A stretch of DNA of 5,477 bases from Anaerolineaceae bacterium (GCA_003158355.1 PMIV01000192.1:1-5477); one strand, 5' to 3'. Positions 1 through 5,477 are shown, counted from the stretch's first letter. The notes: generated by a model from the sequence alone, not told the origin. Numbers and translations are program-made.

Positions 1-28
1 TGTTATACAGTAAAACCAATTTGTCAAT

Positions 29-87
29 CTCCTTAAATCAATTTTAGTCCCAATTTCAATTATATATTCAATCAATTTAACTGTTGA
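29..87 (-). promoter_or_regulatory. Possible promoter and ribosome binding site for a gene beyond the left edge
   Basis: On the minus strand TCAACA (87-82) and TATAAT (64-59) are separated by 17 bases, matching 4 of 6 and 6 of 6 consensus positions. About 24 bases further on is AAGGAG (34-29), a good Shine-Dalgarno. A TTG at 19-17 could start a frame (M-V-L-L-Y-N) that is still open at the window edge. The order of hairpin, promoter and ribosome site is coherent for a following minus-strand gene, but the region is about 25% GC, where such matches arise easily, and no coding sequence is visible. Confidence 0.3.
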
Positions 88-112
88 TATTTAATTTGTG
101 ACCAACTATAAA
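84..112 (+). promoter_or_regulatory. Promoter-like sequence pointing right, with no clear gene
   Basis: TTGATA (84-89) and TATAAA (107-112) are 17 bases apart, each matching five of six consensus positions. Transcription would start near 119, run through the inverted repeat at 140-172, and then be antisense to the 3' end of the aminotransferase. No gene with a ribosome binding site follows on this strand. It may be an accident of AT-rich sequence or a source of antisense RNA. Confidence 0.2.
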
Positions 113-139
113 AATCGTCGACCTGAAAAAACAGAGCTG

Positions 140-172
140 AAGTGTAAATAAGAAAACATCTTATTTACACTT
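140..172 (-). terminator. Perfect 14-bp inverted repeat, possible end of the secA-aminotransferase transcript
   Basis: The two arms (AAGTGTAAATAAGA and its exact reverse complement) are 14 bases each around a 5-base loop. The hairpin lies about 76 bases beyond the aminotransferase stop. On the minus strand it is followed, after about eight bases (CAGCTCTG), by a run of six T. The stem is AT-rich and the T-run is offset, so it is not a textbook intrinsic terminator; it could be a weak terminator, a 3'-end stabiliser or a protein-binding site. On the plus strand no T-run follows. The repeat is certain as a structure; the terminator role is a moderate guess. Confidence 0.5.
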
Positions 173-248
173 AGCATGAGGAAATCTACAGCATGGAACG
201 ATTGCGGGGGATCCGTACGAAATATCAAGTCATCGCGGATTATAGGGC

Positions 249-1358
249 TTATCGGTTTTTCAGAAATGTCTCTAATTCACGCAAAGCTTCGGGCATGTTC
301 TTGCGCCCGTAACCAATGCGAAAATGGTTGCTGTCATCGCCATACAATGTGCCCGGCAGCAGCAAAACACCCTGTTGGGTGACCAGATCGTGGCAAAAAG
401 TCTCCACATTACCTTCTTTTAACTTGGGATAAGCGATCGGCCCGGCCAGGGGTTTGACCCATGAGAATTTCTCCGTATGGCGAGCAAAGAAAGCATCCAA
501 TAACTTCAGGTTTGAATGGATAATATCGAGGTTGCGTTCAGCCAAAACTTCGCGGTGGCGCAGCGCCAGTTCAGCCAAAAACTCGCTGGGAGCACTGTTG
601 CAAATACTGGTGTAATCCTTTAGAGCGGCCATGCGTTCATAAACCTGCGCGTTCTGTGTAGCGATCCAGCCAATGCGCAGACCAGGCAAGCCGTAGGTCT
701 TGGAAACCACCCCCAGCGATACCGCCAGCGGGTTGATCTGGCAGGCCGAAGGCAGACGCAAATCAGCAGAATATTCACTCTCCCTATAAACCTCATCCGA
801 AAAGAGCACAATGCCATGTTCCTGCGCAATTTGATTGAGGGCCAGGTAATCGGCTGCGGGCATCAAGAATCCGGTGGGGTTATGCGGAGTGTTGACCACG
901 ATGGCCTTTGTGTTCGAGCGGATCGAGTTCTTCAACTCTTCCAGGTCAAGCGCCCAACCATTTTCCTCGTGAGCGTGCCAGAAAGCAACTTCAACACCGA
1001 TGCTTTGCGCCACCTCGAACAAGGATTGATAGCACGGCCAGTGCACGATGATATGATCGCCGGCTTTTAGAACGGCGTGCATAAAGAGGAAGATGGCTTC
1101 CTCGGCGCCGCTGTGTACCAGAATTTGTTCCGCTTGAATGCCGGGGTAAAGCCGGGTGATCTCTTGGCGCAGTGAGGGGGCGCCAGTGGATTCTGTATAG
1201 CCCAGCCAGTGCTGCTCGAAACGTTCGGCAGCATCCGGTTCCAACGCCAGCAGATCAGCGATCGTGCGCGACTCGCAATCCGAACTGCACAGGGTATATT
1301 TTGTGTTGAATTCGTAACGCGCAAAATATCGTTCGAGTTTGAATGGCTTCAATTCCAT
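249..1358 (-). CDS. PLP-dependent aminotransferase, class I/II (fold type I), substrate unknown
   Basis: This 369-residue protein is a predicted cytoplasmic pyridoxal-phosphate enzyme of the aspartate-aminotransferase fold. Visible landmarks in order are the phosphate-binding SGAEEA at 83-88, W107-P-C-Y110 at the ring-stacking position, NTPHNPTG at 156-163 (N160 contacts the cofactor), SDEVYR at 187-192 (D188 pairs with the ring nitrogen, Y191 with O3'), SKTYGLPGLRIGW at 219-231 with K220 as the Schiff-base lysine and R228 as a phosphate ligand, and FRIGYGR at 346-352 with R347 as the likely carboxylate-binding arginine. All catalytic residues are present, so it should be active. The N-terminal wording (KPFKLERYFARYEF) resembles a subgroup often labelled aspartate aminotransferase or, by distant similarity, capreomycidine synthase (VioD). 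Neither label can be confirmed here and no substrate is claimed. Translation starts at an ATG 11 bases after the secA stop with AAGGA 6 bases upstream, suggesting co-transcription and possible translational coupling with secA. Confidence 0.93.
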   Translation of the reverse strand: MELKPFKLERYFARYEFNTKYTLCSSDCESRTIADLLALEPDAAERFEQHWLGYTESTGAPSLRQEITRLYPGIQAEQILVHSGAEEAIFLFMHAVLKAGDHIIVHWPCYQSLFEVAQSIGVEVAFWHAHEENGWALDLEELKNSIRSNTKAIVVNTPHNPTGFLMPAADYLALNQIAQEHGIVLFSDEVYRESEYSADLRLPSACQINPLAVSLGVVSKTYGLPGLRIGWIATQNAQVYERMAALKDYTSICNSAPSEFLAELALRHREVLAERNLDIIHSNLKLLDAFFARHTEKFSWVKPLAGPIAYPKLKEGNVETFCHDLVTQQGVLLLPGTLYGDDSNHFRIGYGRKNMPEALRELETFLKNR

Positions 1359-1364
1359 GATCGT

Positions 1365-1369
1365 TCCTT
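1365..1369 (-). promoter_or_regulatory. Ribosome binding site of the aminotransferase, directly after the secA stop
   Basis: The minus strand reads TAA-AAGGA-ACGATC-ATG. The Shine-Dalgarno AAGGA begins on the base right after the secA stop codon and lies six bases before the aminotransferase ATG. There is no room for a promoter or terminator between the genes, so the layout supports a two-gene operon with likely re-initiation by ribosomes ending secA. Confidence 0.75.
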
Positions 1370-4300
1370 TTAGTGGCGTTTGCGTTTCTTTTTCTGCTCG
1401 CCGGCATCTTCAGCCGGAGCGGCTGCTTCAGCAGCAGTTATCGTAGGTACATTGCGCTCGGTCTGGCTGGCGGAATTGGCGCGGCGCGGTTGGAAGAGGA
1501 ACATGCGGCTGATGACACCGGCGCGGATCTCGCTGAGCAGATCCTTGAACATTTCAGCCGCCTGGCTCTTGTACTGCACCAGCGGATCACGCTGGGCAAA
1601 AGCCTCAAGCCCGATCGAGACGCGCAGGGAATCCACCTTGGTCAAATGGTCCACCCACAGCTCGGAGATCACAGTGACGAGAATATGCTTGTAAATGCCG
1701 TTCTGAATACGCCGGCCCAATATTGTTGCCAGCAGATCGCTTTCATCCTCGCTCAAAACGTCCAGCTTTTGGGATTCCACAACATCAAAGCGTTCCTGTC
1801 CCAATTTTTCGGCCAGCATTTGTTTGATCTTGCCGTCCAATTGAGAGATCGGCAGGTCTGCCAGGCGGAATCGTTCGTATTCCATCTTGCCCCAGACGAT
1901 CTCGAGCAGTTCCTGGGCATCTTCGAGATGGTTGAGGATCTGACGGGTAATTTCATCGCTTGAGGTTCTCTGCTGCAGTTTGGCTGCCAGAAAAATGTAG
2001 TTCAGCAGGGTCACCCGGCGCATTACCCGTTGATGGGTGCGCGTGTCGATGGCCATGCGGTTGCCTACCGACAGATTCATGAGGATATCTGCCAGTTCAT
2101 CTGCACCCAGGTCTTCAGTACCCAACCGCGACAGAATGGAATCAAAGTTCTGGGCAATGGGTCCCTGCGGCCCGAGTAAGGCGTCGTGGCGTTTTTGTAG
2201 ATTGCTTTTCACGGCCTGCATCAAGCCTTCCTGAATTTCCGTCCAATCCAGATCGATCAATTGAGCCGGACGCATGTCCAGGTTGTCATCCAGGCGGCGT
2301 TCAAAAGCACCGATAATACGGGTCAACGCCAGCAGGGTCAATCCGTTGCTGATCTGCCCGGAAATTGTTTCTTTTACATCATCATCGGCAGAAGGCAGGC
2401 GGCGCAGTTCATCGTTGGACAACCGCAGTTGGGTGCGCACCAGTCCCGAAAGTTCATCGAGAATTTCTTGCGGGCGGCGTGGTTGAGCCCCTTCTTCAGC
2501 GCCGGTTTCGAGCCCTTCAAAGTAAGTATCCAGTATATCCAGGCGCTCCTGCAAGATCTGCTCGGCAGAGGCGCGCGTCTTTTCCAGCAGGCTTTGTGAA
2601 GTGGAAAGGATATGTTCTTCCTCCTCAGCCAGGGTCTCGTCTGCCAAATCGAGCAAAACGTCCCTGCTTGTTTTACCGGCCGGTTTCTTGGCCAACCGTT
2701 CGAGCATTTCTTCAATCACCAGATGCAATGTAAACGAAGGCACACGGATGTTTTCCTGGTCAAAATACATCGATGGCTGCACTTCTTCCAAATAGGCAAG
2801 CAGCTTCCACGGACCTTCTTCGTCTTTGAGGGCAACCGGGATGCGTTCTTTTAACTCGCTGTTCAAGATCTCGATCACATCTTCGTGCAGGTCTTCTTTG
2901 GAAAGCGAGCGGTCGCGTTCTCCATAGATGCGCTTGCGGTGGGCATTCAAGACATCATCGTATTCCAGCAAATGCTTGCGCATGTCAAAGTTGTTGCCTT
3001 CTACACGCTCCTGGGCCTGTTCAACCATACGTCCTAACATACCGCTCTCGATAGGCAGGCTTTGATCCACGCGCAGGCGGCCCATGATATTCTCCATCTG
3101 AACTCCGCCAAATAAACGCATTAATTCATCTTCCAGAGAAAGATAGAAACGCGACGATCCGGGGTCGCCCTGACGGGCAGCGCGGCCGCGCAGTTGGTTA
3201 TCGATACGGCGAGCTTCGTGCCGTTCGGAACCCACTACATGCAGGCCGCCCAGTTCACGCACTTTTTCCATGTCTGTAAAGTAATTTAAGAAAGTATTCA
3301 CCGACTCGTCATAGATGCCGTACTGGTCGGCGCTCAATTTTTGCAGAGCCTGGCGACGGGCTTCATTATTCATGCTGTAAGGGTCTTCGATTCCAGCACC
3401 TTCCAGCACGCGGATCACATCAGCGGTCACTTCCTCGCTCAGTTCTCCGCCCAACTTAATATCCACACCGCGGCCGGCCATATTGGTGGCAATGGTGACC
3501 ATGCCATAACCGCCGGCACGGGCAATGATCTGCGATTCTTCGTCATGCTTACGTGCATTCAACACCTGGTGCGGAATCCCACCCTGTAACACCGTCCATA
3601 ACCGTTCTTTGTGGCTGTCTTCCAGATCAAGCAGTTTGAGCAGCCGTTTCATATTTTCTGGGTCGTCGAGGTTGAATGAGGCCATCCCCGCCTGACGGGA
3701 AAGCTGACGCAGTTCATTGGTATTCAGATCTTGGATCGGACGGTTCAGCCCGGCCAGTTCGGGGATCTCCAATTCGGGAGATTTATCATTCTTTTCGATC
3801 CAGGCATCCCGCAAGATCATCACCTGGGCCAAACGGCGCAATAATTCCGCGCCAAAACGCTGCGAAAGCCGCTCGGAGTGTTCCACCGAGGTTGTACCCA
3901 CCAACTGAGGTTGGCCAATGACGTAACAGCGCAGCACTTCGCTGGTGATGGCACGCAGCTTGCCCTCTTCGGTGCGGTACACCAGGTCGGGGTAATCTTG
4001 CCGGCGCCAGAACACCGGTTCGTCAGAATTATCATTGCGGCGGACATAATACTGAATCGGATAGTTTTTACTGTCCTTTTTTTCCACCAGTTTCAAGGGC
4101 GAATCATTTAACAGCGCCAGGTATTCCAGGTTCATGGGGATCGGAAGAACTTCCAATTTATAGATCTTGTAAAACTCTTCCGCTTCTGTGATTGCCGTAC
4201 CGGTCATGCCAGCCAGTTTTTCATACATGCGGAAGTAATTTTGAATGGTGACGGTCGCATAGGTGACGTTTTCAGGTTCGATATTGACGCCCTCTTTGGC

Positions 4301-5416
4301 CTCGATAGCCTGATGCAGCCCTTCGGACCAGCGCCGCCCCGGCATCAAGCGGCCGGTGAACTCATCCACGATGATCACCTTGCCGCCCTGCACGATGTAA
4401 TCTTTATTGCGATGATAGAGATGCTGCGCCCGTAGCGCCTGTTCCAGATAGCCTAGCATGCGCGCCTGTTCATTGGTGATATCCTCGGGGCGGTCCGGGT
4501 CGCGGATCGATTGTCCCAGGATGGCTTCGACATGCACCTCACCCACCTCGGTAAGCGAAACCTGGCGGTCTTTTTCGTTGACCTCAAAATCTTCGGGGAG
4601 AAGTTGGCGCACCACCTGAGACATTTTCACATACCATTCGGTGTCTTCAGAAGCCGGGCCGGAAATGATCAAAGGAGTACGCGCTTCATCTATGAGGATG
4701 TTATCCACTTCGTCGACGATGGCATAATAATGGCCGCGCTGCACCCGCTCTTCCAGGGTCATGGTCAAATTGTCGCGCAGGTAATCAAAACCAAACTCGC
4801 TGTTGGTTCCGTAAGTAATATCCGCCCGATAGGCTTCGTCGCGATCAACCAGCTTCAACTGATTGAGGTCTTCACGGGAATTAGTGCTTTCCAGATCGAT
4901 GACAAAAGCTTTGCGGCCATTCTCGGTGCGAGTGGCCATTTGCAGTACTCCCACCGTCAGTCCCAGCGCGTAGTAGATGGGCGCCATCCAGCGCGCATCG
5001 CGGCGGGCCAAATAATCGTTGACGGTCACCAGATGTACGCCTTTGCCGGTCAGCGCATTCAAATACAGCGGCAGCGTGGCTACCAGAGTTTTTCCTTCAC
5101 CGGTACGCATCTCGGCGATCCTGCCCTGATGCAGGGCAATTCCGCCGATCATTTGAATATCATAATGGCGCAGGCCAATGGTACGTTTGCCGGCTTCGCG
5201 CACAGCAGCAAAAGCTTCCGGCAAAAGATCGTCCAGGGTTGCTCCCTGAGCCAGACGTTCTTTAAACTCAGCCGTTTTGGCTTTCAACTCATCAGCCGAA
5301 AGCGCTTCAAATTCAGTCTCGTAGCCGTTGATCTCATCAACGATCAACGCGGATTTTTCTATTTCGCGCTTATGGGAATCTCCACCAAAAACGCGGCCAA
5401 TTGTTTTTAAAACCAT
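1370..5416 (-). CDS. secA: SecA, preprotein translocase motor ATPase, extra-long form with several insertions
   Basis: SecA is the cytoplasmic and membrane-peripheral ATPase that pushes unfolded preproteins through the SecYEG channel. Residues are numbered from the ATG at 5416 (1348 aa). Seen directly: Walker A MRTGEGKT at 103-110, TVNDYLARRD at 131-140, the DEVD box at 235-238 followed by the preprotein-crosslinking domain, EFTGR and GRRWSEGLHQA near 352-370, MTGTA at 404-408, GRGVDI at 648-653, QLRGRAARQGD at 741-751, LLEYDDV at 816-822, and the two-helix finger at about 1227-1306 with SELWVDH and AFAQRDP. Compared with remembered E. coli SecA (901 aa), insertions of roughly 26, 38, 88, 31 and 308 residues lie near 160-190, 430-468, 525-611, 660-714 and 911-1220. 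The zinc-binding SEC-C end is absent; the protein ends KKKRKRH and has a single cysteine (C497). A GTG at 5422 is in frame but lies inside the Shine-Dalgarno, so the ATG is preferred. The frame is uninterrupted and ends in TAA. The family call is near certain; the insertion boundaries are approximate. Confidence 0.98.
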   Translation of the reverse strand: MVLKTIGRVFGGDSHKREIEKSALIVDEINGYETEFEALSADELKAKTAEFKERLAQGATLDDLLPEAFAAVREAGKRTIGLRHYDIQMIGGIALHQGRIAEMRTGEGKTLVATLPLYLNALTGKGVHLVTVNDYLARRDARWMAPIYYALGLTVGVLQMATRTENGRKAFVIDLESTNSREDLNQLKLVDRDEAYRADITYGTNSEFGFDYLRDNLTMTLEERVQRGHYYAIVDEVDNILIDEARTPLIISGPASEDTEWYVKMSQVVRQLLPEDFEVNEKDRQVSLTEVGEVHVEAILGQSIRDPDRPEDITNEQARMLGYLEQALRAQHLYHRNKDYIVQGGKVIIVDEFTGRLMPGRRWSEGLHQAIEAKEGVNIEPENVTYATVTIQNYFRMYEKLAGMTGTAITEAEEFYKIYKLEVLPIPMNLEYLALLNDSPLKLVEKKDSKNYPIQYYVRRNDNSDEPVFWRRQDYPDLVYRTEEGKLRAITSEVLRCYVIGQPQLVGTTSVEHSERLSQRFGAELLRRLAQVMILRDAWIEKNDKSPELEIPELAGLNRPIQDLNTNELRQLSRQAGMASFNLDDPENMKRLLKLLDLEDSHKERLWTVLQGGIPHQVLNARKHDEESQIIARAGGYGMVTIATNMAGRGVDIKLGGELSEEVTADVIRVLEGAGIEDPYSMNNEARRQALQKLSADQYGIYDESVNTFLNYFTDMEKVRELGGLHVVGSERHEARRIDNQLRGRAARQGDPGSSRFYLSLEDELMRLFGGVQMENIMGRLRVDQSLPIESGMLGRMVEQAQERVEGNNFDMRKHLLEYDDVLNAHRKRIYGERDRSLSKEDLHEDVIEILNSELKERIPVALKDEEGPWKLLAYLEEVQPSMYFDQENIRVPSFTLHLVIEEMLERLAKKPAGKTSRDVLLDLADETLAEEEEHILSTSQSLLEKTRASAEQILQERLDILDTYFEGLETGAEEGAQPRRPQEILDELSGLVRTQLRLSNDELRRLPSADDDVKETISGQISNGLTLLALTRIIGAFERRLDDNLDMRPAQLIDLDWTEIQEGLMQAVKSNLQKRHDALLGPQGPIAQNFDSILSRLGTEDLGADELADILMNLSVGNRMAIDTRTHQRVMRRVTLLNYIFLAAKLQQRTSSDEITRQILNHLEDAQELLEIVWGKMEYERFRLADLPISQLDGKIKQMLAEKLGQERFDVVESQKLDVLSEDESDLLATILGRRIQNGIYKHILVTVISELWVDHLTKVDSLRVSIGLEAFAQRDPLVQYKSQAAEMFKDLLSEIRAGVISRMFLFQPRRANSASQTERNVPTITAAEAAAPAEDAGEQKKKRKRH

Positions 5417-5419
5417 AAT

Positions 5420-5426
5420 CACCTCT
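5420..5426 (-). promoter_or_regulatory. secA ribosome binding site that decides the start codon
   Basis: The minus strand reads AGAGGTG-ATT-ATG, a long match to the anti-Shine-Dalgarno (GAGGTGAT), with GAGG five bases before the ATG at 5416. The GTG of the longest open frame (5422-5420) is part of this same sequence, so it is more likely ribosome-binding site than start codon. From the ATG the protein begins MVLKTIGRVFGG, which matches the usual short SecA N-terminus. A start at the GTG using the upstream AAGGGG cannot be fully excluded. Confidence 0.75.
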
Positions 5427-5427
5427 G

Positions 5428-5442
5428 CCCCTTTGTGTGGGG
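5428..5442 (-). promoter_or_regulatory. Small GC hairpin in the secA leader
   Basis: In the minus-strand transcript this reads CCCC-ACACAAA-GGGG: a four-pair all-GC stem with a seven-base loop, ending one base before the Shine-Dalgarno of secA. It could tune ribosome access. It is short, has no U-run and is not a terminator. I see no SecM-like leader peptide in the available leader. Confidence 0.3.
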
Positions 5443-5446
5443 AAAT

Positions 5447-5460
5447 TCTTCAATTGAAGA
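5447..5460. promoter_or_regulatory. 14-base perfect palindrome at the secA transcription start (possible operator)
   Basis: TCTTCAATTGAAGA is a perfect palindrome with no spacer. It abuts the -10 hexamer, sharing one base, and covers the expected transcription start. A dimeric repressor bound here would block promoter opening. AT-rich palindromes also arise by chance, and no repressor is encoded nearby, so the operator role is inference only. Confidence 0.35.
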
Positions 5461-5468
5461 TTATAGCA
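5460..5468 (-). promoter_or_regulatory. Extended -10 promoter element for secA
   Basis: Read on the minus strand this is TGCTATAAT, a perfect match to the extended -10 consensus (TG-N-TATAAT) of the housekeeping sigma factor. It lies about 45 bases upstream of the preferred secA ATG, so transcription would start near 5453 and give a leader of about 35-40 bases. The matching -35 position falls beyond the right edge of the window and cannot be examined; an extended -10 can act with a weak -35. It is the only promoter seen for the secA-aminotransferase pair. Confidence 0.7.
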
Positions 5469-5477
5469 TAGGCGAAA

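Larger units (their letters stand above)
1..248. other. AT-rich intergenic region downstream of the aminotransferase
   Basis: Bases 1-175 are about 27% GC by hand count, against roughly 50-57% in the neighbouring genes, and I see no convincing coding sequence here. CAATTT recurs at 17, 39, 51 and 73 without regular spacing. The stretch from 176 to 248 is closer to coding composition but carries only the trailing part of the transcript. Apart from the inverted repeat and promoter-like sites listed separately, nothing else stands out. Confidence 0.7.

Noticed and set aside
17..78. Recurring CAATTT (17, 39, 51, 73), considered as an iteron or direct-repeat array
   Set aside because: The spacing is irregular (22, 12 and 22 bases), the shared unit is only six bases, and composition of about 25% GC makes such recurrence likely by chance.
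211..240. ATCCG...CGGAT inverted repeat just after the aminotransferase stop, considered as a terminator
   Set aside because: The stem is only five pairs with a 20-base loop and has no following T-run on the minus strand.
176..382. A 68-codon plus-strand frame overlapping the end of the aminotransferase
   Set aside because: It has no Shine-Dalgarno before its ATG, most of it is antisense to the aminotransferase C-terminus, and its translation looks random and rich in cysteine. A rightward promoter-like site upstream is not enough to support it.
1373..1963. A 196-codon plus-strand open frame opposite the 3' end of secA
   Set aside because: It is antisense to the conserved two-helix finger coding region and shows no ribosome binding site or recognisable domain.
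4511..5410. A 299-codon open frame on the plus strand, opposite the N-terminal part of secA
   Set aside because: It lies wholly antisense to conserved SecA motifs, its translation resembles no family I know, and long antisense frames are common opposite GC-rich, strongly biased genes.
1370..5416. The idea that the oversized secA is a fusion of SecA with another gene or a frameshift artefact
   Set aside because: Conserved SecA motifs are present on both sides of the largest insertion in the same frame and in the right order, so the extra length is internal insertion and not a fusion at an end or a broken reading frame.

Overview
The window holds two complete genes, both on the minus strand, with short control regions at each end. 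Reading in the direction of transcription (right to left), the order is a promoter and short leader at the right edge, a very long secA (1348 codons from its best start), 11 bases later a PLP-dependent class I/II aminotransferase gene (369 codons), and then a 248-base AT-rich intergenic stretch that runs off the left edge. No RNA gene, insertion sequence, CRISPR array or integration site was seen.

The SecA keeps essentially every ATPase and translocation motif of the family. It is about 450 residues longer than the 901-residue E. coli protein because of at least five insertions, the largest about 300 residues between the helical wing and the two-helix finger. It lacks the C-terminal zinc-binding SEC-C motif and ends in a basic tail. 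This architecture, the wording of some motifs (GRAARQGD, LEAFAQRDP) and a moderate coding GC content suggest a member of the Chloroflexota, probably class Anaerolineae. That placement is an inference from remembered family features and was not tested by a search.

The two genes look like one transcription unit. The secA promoter has a perfect extended -10 (TGCTATAAT), followed by a 14-base palindrome near the expected transcription start, a small GC hairpin, and a strong Shine-Dalgarno sequence that favours an ATG start six bases inside the longest open frame. The aminotransferase has its own Shine-Dalgarno directly after the secA stop codon, so the ribosome finishing secA could re-initiate there. 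The two products have no obvious functional connection: one is the protein-export motor, the other a cytoplasmic amino acid enzyme.

The intergenic region at the left is about 27% GC over bases 1-175, against roughly 50-57% in the coding parts. It contains a perfect 14-base inverted repeat with a 5-base loop, a plausible weak terminator, and then promoter-like and ribosome-binding-like sequences that may belong to a further minus-strand gene starting at or beyond the left edge. The most notable content is the unusual SecA; nothing in the window amounts to a clear new multi-gene system.
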